33,138 nt of DNA from Prorocentrum cordatum (taxonomy: Eukaryota > Sar > Dinophyceae > Prorocentrales > Prorocentraceae): assembly GCA_963575745.1 (NCBI GenBank), contig CAUYUJ010018320.1:175016-208153 (forward strand), given 5' to 3'. The notes beneath the pieces are model-generated. The model saw nothing but the letters and a program-made list of their open reading frames with translations. It had not been told where the DNA came from and did no database searches. Made by a program: the position numbers and the translations under genes. This document shows positions 1 through 10,076 of this stretch, piece after piece (position 1 is the first letter of the stretch; each line of letters starts with the position of its first letter).

Positions 1-45
1 TCCCCTCCCCCTCCCCCTCCCCCTCCCCCTCCCCCTCCCCCCCCC
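1..45. repeat. (TCCCCC)n hexanucleotide repeat
   Basis: The window opens in a run of the hexamer TCCCCC that ends in a C-run and then a G-run. The array is cut by the window edge, so its full length is unknown. It is G-rich on the minus strand and could form G-quadruplexes; it is not a recognised telomere repeat. Confidence 0.9.
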
Positions 46-892
46 GGGGGCCGGCACGGCGCGGCGCGGAGACAGTCTGCACTGGCCGAAGGCGACTTCG
101 GCAAAGGGGGGGGCTTGGCGCAGCGTGTCCTCGTTGCGACCCTGGGAAGCTTCACGGGAACATCGGGTTGGCCTAGCCTCGAGGAGCAGCGGTGCAGGCG
201 ACGCGGCCCCCTTCCGGCCATTGTTCGCCCTCGTCTCTTTGGCAATCGCCGCGGCCGTTTCTCGTGTTTGGGAGGCTGGCGGGAAGGCCCGTGCGTTTGC
301 ATGTTGTTTGCTCTATGGCCGCGACAGTCATTCGAGCCTTGGGTTTGGATGGCTACGCTGGCCTCCCTTCCGTTCCTCGTCTCCTTCTCGATATGTACTT
401 TGATGAATGGGGCTTTTCCTGCACTGGCAAGGCGTCGGCGGTTGCGAGTTCCATCGTTCAGGCGGCCACTGCTATGCGGAACGTTGTCTCTAACGGCTCT
501 GCTTGCTCGTTTCCCGTGGGTCGGACCGCGATTGCCGCCAGCTCGAGAACCATCGGAATGGAAGCCCCGGGAGCTCGCCTCGAGCCGGCAGGGCAGTTGT
601 GTGGCTCAGCTGCGCGCCTCGGAGCTCATGGCGCCGCTGGGCGCGCAGTCCGCGTTGCACGGCGCTGCGCCGCGATGCGGCGTCGGCCTGCCGAGGTTCG
701 CAGGGCCGCCAGGCCGCCCGGGAGCCAGGCCGACGTCGCCGAGGCCCGACGGCCCTGGAGAGGCCCTCTCGGCAGGCCCGCCCGCGCGCGGCCCGCGCGC
801 GGGCCCCGACGCCACTGGCGCGAGCGGTCTGCAGGCTTGCGGCGGCGCGGGCGCAGAGTGGCGTCTGCCGTGCGTCCCCTGAGCTCGCTGGC
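46..892. other. GC-rich stretch, no supportable gene
   Basis: Several overlapping frames stay open because the DNA is very GC-rich. None shows a recognisable domain, and the candidate proteins are Arg/Ala/Pro-rich low-complexity sequences that dissolve into the TCC tract. A short segment in one frame at about 315-560 reads less biased, but I cannot match it to a family. No gene is called. Confidence 0.5.
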
Positions 893-1020
893 CCTCCTCC
901 TCGCTCCTCGCTCCTCGCTCCTCCTCCTCCTCCTCCCCCTCCTCCTCCTCCTCCTCCATCCTCCTTCTCCTCCATCCTCCTGAATCCTCCTCCTCCTGAA
1001 TCCTCCTCCTCCTCCTCCTG
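893..1020. repeat. TCC/CCT polypyrimidine tract
   Basis: Imperfect (TCC)n with a few CTCGCTCC and TGAATCC interruptions. It is the first of about 18 such blocks in the window. On the minus strand it reads GGA and generates poly-Glu, poly-Gly or poly-Arg frames, which are not genes. Confidence 0.9.
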
Positions 1021-1853
1021 AGCTCTGACGTCCCACCGGCTCCGCCAGCCCGGACGGCGGCCCGCGCCGGAGGACGGCCGTCGCGCCCGCCCCCCGCTGG
1101 GGCGCAGAGATCTGCATCGAGCAGAGTGGTCAGCTCCATGTGGCGAGCGCTCCACAGCTCTCGACCTAGGTGCGATCGGGTGACTTACCTTCTCCTGAGC
1201 ATGGCTGCTCTTGGAACACGGCGGGGGGGCCCAAAAGCGGTTTCTCGGACGTCCCCCGTGCGCCTCGGCTGGACGACGGACGAGGTCCTGACCCTTGCGG
1301 GCGGCAGACGGCAAAGAATGCCTCCCCCCTTCGGCCCCGGCTCCGCGACGGGCGCGCGCCCGCGTGCTGAAACGCGACGCATGAAGGAAGACCGGCTCAC
1401 CTAGCATGTGCCTTCGTGTTGCTCAGGAGTCTCTGGGCCGCGAGAAATGCAACCTCTCGCCACGGAGGCTATGCCCACTGGCGCCAGAGCTTGTGACCCA
1501 GGATGCCTCGTCTCGCCGGGCTGCCCGTTCGGGCGCGGCTGCAGGGAGCATTGTGTCCCACCGTTCGTGGGAATGCCAACGCGGGCCAGTTGTCGACGCG
1601 AGGAACGCCTTCGTTGATCAGAGTATGACCGAGGCAGCTTCGCAATCTCTGCATCCCGCCGACGCGCGCCCTCGTGCCACTACAGAAGTCGATGATGGCC
1701 CGACCCCCGCTTGGCACGACAGGGCTCTTCCGTTTTCTGGCGGCAGCTCTTTGGCCATTGGTAGTTGGGGGCCCCTTTTCATAGACGGGGCTTGCAGCAG
1801 GCGCGTTGGGGGGTGGAGGGCTGCACGGTTTCCCCAAGGGCCGTAGGCGACCC
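1021..1853. other. No gene seen
   Basis: A GC-rich unique stretch between two trinucleotide blocks. Short frames are open on both strands but none has a motif, a consistent codon pattern or a repeat. Nothing further is supported. Confidence 0.5.
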
Positions 1854-1948
1854 GAGGAGGAAGAGGACGAGGAGGTGGAGGAGGAGGAGGAGGAGGAGGA
1901 GGAGGAGGAGCAGGAAGAGGAGGAGGATCAGGAGGAGTTTTGCAGGAG
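1854..1948. repeat. GGA/GAG polypurine tract
   Basis: Imperfect (GGA)n on the plus strand, the opposite orientation to the TCC blocks at 893 and 2083 that flank it. Together with 2083-2330 it forms a potential large-scale inverted pair. Confidence 0.9.
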
Positions 1949-2082
1949 GAGTTTTGCATGATGCATTCCTCGGGAGAGTCGGCGGCGAAGTTCCGCACCC
2001 CTGCCTGGGGGCCCTGCCTCCCGACTCCCCAGGGGAGCTGGGTTTAGCGCGCCCGCGTGGGCCAGTGTGCCATCAATCCAGC

Positions 2083-2330
2083 CTTCTCCTCCTCCTGCTC
2101 TTCTCCTCCTCCTCCTCCTCCTCCTCCTCCTCCTCCTCCTCCTCCTCCTCCTCCTCCTCCTCCTCCTCCTCCTCCTCCCCTCCTCCTCCTCCTCCTGATC
2201 CTCCTCCACCCCCCTCCTCCTCCTCCTCCTCCTCCTCCTCCTCCCTCCTCCTCCTCCTCCTCCTCCTCCTCCTCCTCCTCCTCCTCCCCCTTCCTCCTCC
2301 TCCTCCTCCTCCTCCTCCTCCTCCTCCGCC
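2083..2330. repeat. TCC polypyrimidine tract, about 250 bp
   Basis: Nearly pure (TCC)n with a few C-runs and one CTCCTGATCC interruption. It creates false poly-Ser, poly-Leu and poly-Pro frames on the plus strand. Mirror symmetry makes it a candidate triplex (H-DNA) former. Confidence 0.92.
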
Positions 2331-2650
2331 CAGGCAGGACATGCTGTCAGCATCGTTCCTCCGACCCCCATCCCCATCCCCATCCCCTTCGAGACCCCCA
2401 CCGAATTACCCCCCCCAGTTGGGGATACACCCCTCGAGACCCGAAGGGAACGGCCTGTGTCCCCGTCCAAAGGGGCAAATCGGCCAGTGGGGCCCAGGCC
2501 ACGCCGCTGGGGATGGGGATCGGTTAAACGGTGCTCATGTCAGACTGACTGTTCTGGCCAGCTCTGGCTTCTTCACGTGTGTTCCAGCTTGCCTGCCACA
2601 GCTCCAGTGCGGCAGCCGTCAGTCAAGCAGTGGCGAAGCGTCCTGGCTCA

Positions 2651-2829
2651 CCTATAGGCCTAGCAAAGAATGTTCTAAGAACCATTTTGTGGTTTGCACG
2701 ACATGTTCTTAGAACATTTCTGGTTGGGACTGTCTTGTTTTAACACGTCGGGCTTATGTTCCAGGCACACTCTTTGTGCTATTGGAACATGTTTGGGGTT
2801 CTAAGAACATTTCGTGGCAGGCCTATAGG
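2651..2829. mobile_element. 179-bp TIR element (MITE-like), family A
   Basis: The two ends are inverted copies of each other over 33 nt (2651-2683 against 2797-2829), both starting CCTATAGGCCT and containing AATGTTCT[A/T]AGAACC. The bases just outside the ends are not complementary, so the ends are well defined. There is no coding capacity, so it would be non-autonomous. The interior has a second AGAACAT inverted motif. No clear target-site duplication is visible. Diverged relatives occur near 24640-24812, 25030-25108 and 25465-25522. The classification as a DNA transposon is an inference from structure only. Confidence 0.75.
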
Positions 2830-3380
2830 AATGCCGGGACGGTCGGTCCCAGCTCAAGTCAGCGGCCACTGCGAGCAAGTGCGCCACGCACCCGGCGCGT
2901 GCTGCTCGCCAGGGCTGGAGCGCCCCCGGCAGGGGCAGAGGCGCCCTTCACGACAGCAGGCAGAAGCACGGCGGCACTGCTGACGCCGGGACTTGTCTGC
3001 GGTGCGTCGGCGCGGCTTCCGTGCCCCCCTTTGCGGAAGGGGCCGTTCTCTGTCTCTCGCCTCTTGCTGTCTTCGCCCCACTTGCGCTGTCCGCGTAGTG
3101 GCCGGGCCCTTTTCCCGCCTCACGGCTTCTTTGACGGCGCGCAGCTGCCTGCGTCGCTCGCGAGCAGCAGGTGAGGGGCCGCTCACCAGCCACCACTTCC
3201 CCCTCCGCAGCGGCGAGCTTCCCACGTGACACAAGTGCTCGGAGTGCGCTCGGCCAGCAAGCCATCCACCCCGTCCTCCACCCACCTCATCCTCAGTTCA
3301 CCTCCATCCACCTCCTCCTCCAACGTCCCCCCAGCCATGCCTCAGGGGCCAGCAGCAGGCGCCAGCGGGCCTTCTGGACC
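2830..3380. other. Flank of family-A element; no gene seen
   Basis: The first 35 bases after the element resemble the bases that follow its relative at 25523 (both contain GGTCGGTCC and GCTCAA). The repeat may therefore be longer than the TIR-bounded unit, or both copies may sit in one larger repeat. The remainder has no supportable gene. Confidence 0.4.
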
Positions 3381-3745
3381 AGTCAGCACATTTACGAGCT
3401 CTGTGGTAACAGGTACCGGTGTACCAGGTGCGAAGGTGTGGTGGGCAAAGCCACTCCCCTAGCTGCTGCCATCGCACCGTGCGCTCCCCAGCAGCAAACG
3501 CCTGCAGACAGCGAGGCCATCGTTGCTGTCTCGGTCCCTGTCTCTATCTCCGCGAGGGAGCTTCACGGCTCCCACCACGTGCACGACATGTCAAATTTAA
3601 GTTGTATGTTTGCCGTTGCTTCGACAAGACGGCCACGCAGGACCCGCGCCATCTAATCATTCAGTGCTCGGGGATCACGCGCAAGGGCGGGGAAAACCTT
3701 GCAAATATCGACCGAGGTGGTATCACGAGGACTACGGGCATCACG
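3380..3745 (+). pseudogene. Decayed coding-like patch with two Cys-pair motifs
   Basis: One plus frame gives a segment with YRCTRCEGVVGK followed about 15 residues later by PCAP (about 3385-3590). The next phase gives HVKFKLYVCRCFDKTA followed by IIQCSGITRKGGENLANIDRGG (about 3580-3720). Both halves show the same layout: an aromatic residue, C-x2-C or C-x-C, a linker of about 15 residues, Cys, then a Gly/Arg-rich tail. I associate this layout with zinc-ribbon-like segments of dinoflagellate retroelement and hypothetical proteins; that association is from memory of the pattern and is not certain. A frameshift near 3590 separates the halves, so this is a relic or a sequencing error. No start, stop or splice sites are assigned. 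Confidence 0.35.
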
Positions 3746-5370
3746 GCCTTCGTACGCAACGCGCGTGCTGCCCAGGTTGCTGCGCTCCCTGTCGGAGCGA
3801 ATTGTGGCGGGGTGGATGGGATGCGCGGCCTCGCACCTGTCGACAACTACCTGGCCATTTCGGCTGCGCGCGCCCCGCAGGAGGCGGCGTCCTCCATGGC
3901 CCCCCTTGCAGGAAGCCCCCACCTGTCCAGCAGTGGATGCGTTTTCGCGGGCCGTCCTCCAGAGCCAGCAGCAGCAAGCTCTCGAGGAGGCTTGCCTGGC
4001 CGTCGTCGCCGACTCGAACGACTCGTGGCGCCCTCGTGGCGCCCTGCGTCACCCAGGGCTGGAGGCAGCAGCGCCTCTGATGACAGCGACTGGCGTACAA
4101 CTCACCTGCCTGGGAGGGTTTTGCGGATGTTCGCTCGCAGGCTCTGACCCCGCACTATGGTGCGCCTCCTGATGCTTCCTGATATTCCCTCCACCGCCAC
4201 CCTCCTGTTCATCTCCTCCCCTCGGCCATCCACCTCCTTCTCATCCCCTCTCTTGCTCATCCTCCGCCTTCTCCTTCTCCTGTTCCTCTCCGGTGTTCTC
4301 CCTCCTCACCTGTCCCTCCCGTTCCCTGCTCCCCCCTCGGGAGAGGAGGACGACGACGACAACGGCGACGGCGACGCGGACGACGATGGCGGCGGTGCTG
4401 CTGGTAGGAAGCCTTCGCTGACGTCGTCGAGGTTCGTGGCTCGAGGCCCGAGGACCGACGCTCGAGGATCGGGTGTTCGTGCGTTTGGGAACGCTTCTGG
4501 CCCTTCTATGTCCTCCCAGAGCGCGCCTCTGGAGTGAGAGGTCCTCGCCGACGTCGTCCGTAGTCATTCTCCTCTTCTCGCCCTCCTCCTCCTCCTCCTC
4601 CTTCCCCCTTCCTCCTTCCTCTCTCCCCCGCCCATCCTCTTCCTCCTCTTCCCCCTCTCCCCGCCCCCTCTTCTCCCACATTCCCACCCTCCCTGTCCCC
4701 TTCCCCCTCATCCTCGTCCCCATCACTATCATCATCCATCTGCCTCCCCCTGGCCCTCCATCCAACTCATACTCCTCCATCCCCTCCTCCATCTACCTTC
4801 GTATCCCCCCCATCTTCCTCGCCTCGTCTCTCCCCTTCCTTCTCACTGCCTGTCCGTCCTTTACCCTCTTCCCCTCCGAGGAGGAGAACGACGACGAGAA
4901 CGGTGGCGCGGACGACGACGTCGCTGTCGTTGTCGTCGTCCTCGGTGTTCGGAGACTTCCTTGAATAGTATGCTGGTCTTGGCACTCTCTGGACCGGACT
5001 GGTTGGTGCTTGGTGTCCACAGGTTTTTGGAGGTGTCCCGATGTTTCCAGAGGAGGGCCGTGACGTTCGGACGTCGTGAGAAGAACATTGGGCAGTTGCT
5101 TGTTTCGGGACTCAGGACACTCTGGGATCGAACTGGCTCGAGACTTCCCCGAATATTGTGTCGAGAGCTCTGGTCGTGATTTGTTTGTTCACGACGTCGG
5201 ATGTCAGGGTCGTCGTCGTCGTCCCTAGCGGCCTCCCCTTGCTAATCCTCATCTGTTTTCCTCTCCCCCCCTCCATCTTCGGGACCTCCACCTCTGGCGT
5301 TCCTGCTGCTGGCACCGTCCCTGGTGCCCCCCCTTTCTGGGGTGATTGCTGCGAGCTGGAAGGGCGGGGT
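3746..5370. other. CT-rich intergenic stretch with short acidic-codon runs
   Basis: 3746-4145 has open frames in several phases, and one Gln/Ala-rich frame at about 3920-4080 reads plausibly, but no domain is recognisable. 4155-4340 and 4560-4880 are pyrimidine-rich (TCC, CCTC). Two short GAC/GAG runs lie at 4345-4395 and 4880-4920. The second forms a hairpin at about 4909-4942, where GGACGACGAC is answered by GTTGTCGTCGTCC. No gene is supported. Confidence 0.45.
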
Positions 5371-5563
5371 CCTCCTCCCCCTCCTCCTCCTCCTCCTCCT
5401 CCTCCTCCTCCTCCTCCTCCTCCTCCTCCTCCTCCTCCTCCTCCTCCTCCTCCTCCTCCTCCTCCTCCTCCTCCCCCTCCTCCTCCTCCTCCTCCTCCGC
5501 CTCCTCCTCCTCCTGCCGTCTCCGTCTCCTCCTGCCGTCTCCTCCTCCTCCTCCTCCTCCTCC
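5371..5563. repeat. TCC polypyrimidine tract
   Basis: About 190 bp of (TCC)n with GCC and CTGCCG interruptions near the 3' end. It is followed by a G-run and GGAGGCGGGAG, so the strand bias flips abruptly at 5564. Confidence 0.9.
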
Positions 5564-5680
5564 GGGGGGGGAAGCAGAGGAGTGGAGGCGGGAGAGGGGG
5601 GGGGGGGGGCAGGGGATGCAGGCCTGGGGCCCTGGCGTGTCAGCAGTGCGGCGTACCGCGCAGCATGGGCAGCGGTGCGG

Positions 5681-5985
5681 CATGCAGCACGGTGCCTGGC
5701 CATCGGCTACCGCAGAGGAGACGTCGGAGGAGGAAAGGGTTCTCCAGATTTCGTAATAAAAGGGAGGGGGTCTGGACCCTCCAAGACAAGCCATTTCAGA
5801 CCCCCCCCGTGGGAGAACCCTCCAAAACATAGTCCCCAGACCCCCCCAGGCCCTCCAAGATAGCCTGGAAGAGACCCCCCCCGAAATGAGACCCCTCTCC
5901 CTTTATTACGAAATCTGGAGTTCGCATGCGACACGTGCCTGGCCATCAACTATGGCAGAGGAGAGGTCGGAGGAGGAGAGGGCAC
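5681..5985. repeat. Direct repeats flanking a TIR element
   Basis: A segment of about 55 bp containing GTGCCTGGCCATC and GCAGAGGAGACGTCGGAGG lies at 5681-5740. It recurs with a few substitutions at 5925-5978, 243 bp away. The 179-bp element at 5742-5920 sits exactly between the copies. This is far longer than an ordinary target-site duplication, so it may be a tandem duplication that the element joined. Confidence 0.7.
5742..5920. mobile_element. 179-bp TIR element (MITE-like), family B
   Basis: The element starts CTCCAGATTTCGTAATAAA and ends with the perfect reverse complement over 19 bp. The match continues imperfectly through AGGGAGGGGGTCT on the left and AGACCCCTCTCCC on the right. Outer flanking bases (T and T) do not pair, so the ends are firm. 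The interior is C-rich with three copies of CCCTCCAA[A/G]A. No ORF of interest is present. The length is identical to family A although the termini are unrelated. Confidence 0.8.
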
Positions 5986-5989
5986 CCAC

Positions 5990-7110
5990 ACGCTGCCCTG
6001 CGCCCGTTTTCCCCTCTTGCGCCCTCCTGGGAGGCCCTCGTCGCCACCGTTGGATTCGCCTCGAAAGTCTCGTCAGAACGCTCCTGGGGAGAGATCCGGG
6101 GAGTAGCGGTATCGGAACCTCTTGACCCCCTCAAGGCGGAGCAGGGGGAGGAGCAGCTCGGCCGCCCACTCGTTGCCCTTGTATTCGTTTTGTTCTGGCT
6201 GTGTATCCGCTTTGCGCCTCGCCCCGCCGCCGTCCCGGGGGGGCGGGCTTCTATTTTTTGAGGGGGGGCAGGGAAGGCAGGAACAGCTTTGGACTAACGG
6301 CAAGAGTGGGACATGTGATACGCGACACGCGCAGCAGTGCCTTGGGGAGCCATGCGGCCCTCTCGGCCAGAAATCCGCGAAGCGGGGCAACATCGTACCA
6401 GCCCAGGGTTGGGCTCGCGAGCATGCAAGGCCAATGGGCGGAAAGCTTCCGACCTGCGCAGCAGGTCATGCACGGAGCGGGGCTCGATTCCCAGCGCGGA
6501 CGACGCCTTCGCGTCCACAGCGCTTTCCAAGTGAAAGCAACACGAGGCGCGACTTCCGCACACGTAGTTGAAGGGGCATTGCAAAGTACCAGGAGGTTGG
6601 TTACACATGGAAGGGCAAGCGTGGGTGAGACCTGCATGCGATCGAGTTCGACTAGTACGACGTCGACCCTGACAAATCGAGGGTGCCCTTGCGTTGTGGA
6701 AGGCGATCGATGGAGAGGAGGCATGTTGCCAAATAATTTCCCTATGTCTAAAAGTATGCTTCAAACATGCCGTTCAGGTGCTGAAGCATGTTTTAAGCAT
6801 GTTCCTAACATGCTGGTATTGTGGACCCATGTCGCCTGCGGAGGAGTCTTGCGTCCTATCACGTGTCTTGCGTCCCCTCGCGGATCCTCTCCGATCACAA
6901 CCGACCCTATGGTGATCGTTGTTTTATCATTTGTTTTGCCGATCGGCGCGGGCCCTCGCAACCTCTCCCCTCCCCCCCCCATGGAGTGGATCTTGGCCGT
7001 GTTTGGCGCCTGTCTCGAGCAGGTGGAGTCCCCCCTCGTAGGACACACTGCTGCAAACAGCCGCGCTAAGCAGAGGTCCAGAGCCAGACCCCCCCCCTCC
7101 TCCCCCTCTC
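5990..7110. other. No firm gene; hairpin and weak frames
   Basis: Minus-strand frames at about 6251-6764 are open for 470 bp but carry no recognisable domain. An imperfect inverted repeat, ATGCTTCAAACATGC at 6756-6770 against GCATGTTTTAAGCAT at 6786-6800, is followed by GCATGTT-cct-AACATGC at 6798-6814, so this short AT-richer patch can fold. A 7-bp stem, GACCTGC/GCAGGTC, lies at 6451-6467. Nothing else is supported. Confidence 0.4.
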
Positions 7111-7349
7111 CCGCCCGATGTCGAAACGCCGAATAAGAAAACGCTGACTTGGGAAGGTCATGGAAACGTCTCAGGGTGCGGCACTTCGTTCTCCAGGCAC
7201 GCTGGGAAAGGCCAGCGGGAATTCTAGAATTCTAGCGCCCACCAGGGATGGTGCAGTTGACAGGCATGTTGAGATATTCGGTTGTCAATATCGGCATCTT
7301 GTCGAGGAGCCGCCCAATGTCGAAGCGCCGAATAAGAAAACGCTGACAT
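7111..7349. repeat. 39-bp direct repeat, 199 bp apart
   Basis: A 39-base segment reading CGCCGAATAAGAAAACGCTG in its core occurs at 7111-7149 and 7310-7348 with about four differences. On the minus strand both copies translate to RFLIRRFDIGR in the same phase, and the inner copy continues as RLLDKMPILTTEYLNMP. A minus-strand coding relic that has been partly duplicated is possible. Between the copies is a 14-bp palindrome, GAATTCTAGAATTC, at 7219-7232. Confidence 0.6.
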
Positions 7350-7659
7350 GCGCATGCGGGCGGGCGTCTCTCCAGCCCTCGGCCCCTTCGGTGGCCAGGC
7401 GCACACGGTTTTTCCGCAGGTGCACCCAGAGAGTGGCCCGGCCTCCGGATGTCCCGCGCGTGAATCCAGCCATTGCGTGTTTCCAGCGTGTGGCTTACGT
7501 TTTTGTCGCGCCATGGCCGCAAGTAGTTGTCATGTTTCTGGCGCCGCGACTTCCCTGGCCAAGCTGCGCGAACAGTTTACACATTTCTGGCGCCCTAGCG
7601 CCGCACCCGCAGCACCCTAGATGAATTCCCCACGCGCGGGAGTGCCTGTGTGTCTGGTA
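7350..7659. other. No gene seen
   Basis: Unique sequence. Minus-strand frames continuing from the repeat at 7310-7348 are open to about 7520 but contain no domain I recognise. Confidence 0.4.
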
Positions 7660-7682
7660 GGAGGAGGAGGAGGAGGAGGAGG
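7660..7682. repeat. Short GGA tract
   Basis: Pure (GGA)n of about 23 bp. Confidence 0.9.
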
Positions 7683-7778
7683 ACTTGAGGTAATATGGCT
7701 TTGGGCTCCCTTAGCCCCATTAGTAAGCCCAGTTCCCTGGTGTCACCAGCCTGGAGGACACGGTGGCCCGACGGAACA

Positions 7779-7880
7779 AAATCCTTTGGTGTGCGGCGCG
7801 CCTTTGATTGGCAAATCCTCTGCTGTGCGGCGCGCCCTGGATTACTGAATCCTCGGGCGTGCTCGCCCTGCGGTGCATCG
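7779..7880. repeat. 34-bp tandem repeat, three copies
   Basis: Units begin at 7779, 7813 and 7847, each with [A/G]AATCCT followed by a GTGCGGCGCGCC-like core. The third copy is diverged. The repeat abuts the GGA tract at 7885. Confidence 0.7.
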
Positions 7881-7884
7881 TGGC

Positions 7885-8096
7885 AGGAGGAGGAGGAGGA
7901 GGAAGAGGCGGAGGAAGAGGCAGAGGAGGATGAGGAGGAGGAGGAGGAGGAGGAGGAGGAGGAGGAGGAGAAGGACGAGGAGCAGGAGCTGGAGTGGGAG
8001 GAGGAGGAGGAGGAGGAGGAGGAGGAGGAGGAGCTGCAGCTGGAAGGGGAGGAGGGCAGGAGGAGGAGGAGGAGGAGGAGGAGGAGCGGGCAGACG
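7885..8096. repeat. GGA polypurine tract, about 210 bp
   Basis: (GGA)n with GCGGAGGAAGAG and GAGCTGCAGCTGG interruptions. It is the largest plus-strand purine block before the PARP gene and gives false Glu-rich and Arg-rich frames. Confidence 0.9.
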
Positions 8097-8862
8097 CCGC
8101 GGCGGCGCGCAGACGTCTTCGGCCCTGCGGGCTCCGCACTGCCACGCCCGATCCAGCACGCCGCCCTCGCGGCACGCCGCCGGCCCTCTATCGGCACATC
8201 CGGCGCGCCCTTCGCTGCAAGGGGCGCGGTGGTGCTGCTTGGGCGGCACCTCGGCGGCTCGGGACCCTGGGCCGTAACCCGCACTGGATCTGCTGGCCGA
8301 GGGCATGGCTTCCTGGATCCAGCATGCATGCCCCTGCCCATGTTCGAAGGAGAAAAAACGTCATATAAGCATAAACTTTTGGCGCTTCGCGCGGATTTCT
8401 TGGGTCCGCGCGGGGCCCCCGCCCGGCGGCGTCTCCGGCGCCGCCCCTGGCGCGCTCCGCGCGCCAAGGAGGGGTGCCCGCGCGGAACGGCATCTGCTCG
8501 CCCCGAGCAGGCCAAAGCACGTGCGAATCGACACAGTTTAATACTATTTGTGTTTGTTCTTCCTGTGATGCTCAGAGATCGTCTGTTGGCCAAGCGCACG
8601 TTGTATAATTCAGCCGTCTGGAACGGAAATGGATGTTTGAAGTGAGGGCCCAGACTTCTCGAGGAACTTCAGCGGATCGAGACCCCGGGCGAGAGGAAGA
8701 GCCACCACACAGTTCGAAACGCATCCGAGCACGACAAATTTGCACCGCTGACCTTTCGCAGCAGTTGTGGCTCAAGGATTACGTGCTGCGTCACTTCGCG
8801 TCCTCTCGCGCCCCAGGTGCGAGCAGCGCGGTCCCTCGAACGCTGTGCTCCGTCTGCCAAGC
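8097..8862. other. Upstream region of the WWE-PARP gene
   Basis: GC-rich to about 8510, then lower in GC. No TATA box is expected in dinoflagellates and none is called. The frame of the first exon stays open upstream to 8767 from a GTG, but that extension is not protein-like, so the ATG at 8863 is preferred. No spliced-leader relic is visible just upstream of the start. Confidence 0.45.
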
Positions 8863-9777
8863 ATGGGGAAGAACAGAAAGCGAAATCGGAATGCTGCTTC
8901 CGGGCAGGCAGCTGGAGCACCCAGCCCTGCGGTCGCGGGGCGCCCGACGGGGCAGCAAGCCAGGGCTGATGACGACCCTTCCGTTGTCGAGGAGGCGGCC
9001 GCAGAGTTCGTGAAGGTGGTCACTTCGCAGATGCACAGGCTCAGAGAGGAGCTCGACGCTGTTCGGCAAGCAGAAGCCAGTCTGCAGTGGGAGTATGACC
9101 AGCTGGCCTGTCAGGCGGCAGCCGACCGCGACAGGCTCAGAGAGGAGCTCGACGCTGTTCGGCAAGCAAACGCCAGGCTGCAGACGGAGTATGACCAGCT
9201 GGCCTGTCAGGCGGCAGCCGACCGCGACAAGTTGCGCGACCTGTCCGAGCATTTGATGGCAATCCAAGCTGAGAAAGACGAGCTGGTAGTCCAACTTGCA
9301 GATGCCGTGGCCAGAGGTGCCCAAAGCAGCCAGATTTCTGGCCAAGCGGGCTTCAGCGGTGTGGAGTGGCGCTTCGAGGGCAACCCAGACGAGTGGACCA
9401 GTCTACCCGCTGACCGAAGTGCTGACCTCCAGAAGCATTACCAGAATTTCTTGAAGGGCGGCGACTCCATCGTTCGAATGCGTTCGGGCGTCGAGGAGTA
9501 CTCGTTCGACTTCAGCACAATGTCGCAAACGAATATCAGGACCAACAAATCCCGAGCGATCAAGGGTCATCTGCATGCCCCCAGCAACTGGACGCGGTGC
9601 GTGCATCTGGAAAACATGTTCAAGGTGACGAAATTGGAATCGGTTGAGTTGTCTGGGTTCACATTGGTGACCGGTGCAAATTTGGACGGCACCTATGTGT
9701 TATCGAGCTTCCACACAATGAACGGTCATCCTTGTTGGTGGCGCGCAGACGGACAATCATTCATGTACACGTTCAAA
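8863..9777 (+). CDS. WWE-PARP gene, first coding segment (coiled coil + WWE domain)
   Basis: Starts at the ATG at 8863 with a basic MGKNRKRNR tail that could be a nuclear signal. Residues 57-155 form a long heptad-rich coiled coil containing a 32-residue tandem duplication (RLREELDAVRQA...AAADRD at 9037-9132 and 9133-9228, only about five base changes). Residues 165-235 match the WWE fold: Trp169 and Trp178, then EEYSFDF, then MSQTNIRTNKSRAIK, the family's Q-x-N-x-x-T-x-x-x-R signature. WWE domains bind ADP-ribose units or ubiquitin-system partners (family knowledge). Residues 264-305 (GTYVLSSFHTMNGHPCWW...FMYTFK) look like the first half of a beta-rich module whose second half (ERWRICPVDGDF) begins at 16430. 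The frame stays open to a TAA-class stop at 10021, but the sequence after 9777 loses protein character. The segment end is inferred: reading across 9777 to 16430 keeps frame, with GA rather than GT at the donor position. If unspliced, the product would be 386 residues with a WWE but no catalytic domain. Confidence 0.8.
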
Positions 9778-10051
9778 GAAAGCATTATTAGACAGCTGCC
9801 TGCGGCAAACCCCGTCACCGAGCCTGTGCAACAGCGCAACAGGAAGGAGACCGAGTGTAGGAACAGCGCAATTATGACGACTGGTCCGAATTGGGACGTG
9901 TTGTGGAGTCGTCCTCTTCTTCGTCCGCGCGGTAGAGGGGAGGTCGAGTTCATGCCCCGTTGCAGTTCAGCGAGCGGTCTGAACAGAGGCGGGTCTCGAT
10001 ATCGACCTCATCTAGTCATCTAGGTCCGCGCGGCAGAGAGGACGGGGAGAA

Positions 10052-10076
10052 GGACGAGGAGGAGGAGGAGGAGGAG
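10052..10076. repeat. Short GGA tract directly before the SL-like locus
   Basis: AGGACGAGGAGGAGG type run ending one base before the SL-like sequence. Confidence 0.85.

Noticed and set aside
6451-6496. tRNA-like hairpin and GGCTCGATTCC T-arm-like word
   Set aside because: The acceptor arms do not pair, the variable region has the wrong length, and the first stem is really a 7-bp palindrome. At most it is a weak SINE-like B-box.
8767-8862. Upstream in-frame extension of the WWE segment from a GTG
   Set aside because: The extension has no ATG and a composition unlike the protein that follows; ATG 8863 starts a typical basic N-terminus.
9778-10023. Read-through of the WWE exon to its in-frame stop
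   Set aside because: The sequence after FMYTFK breaks the module and loses protein character. It is treated as intron, although an unspliced short form cannot be excluded.
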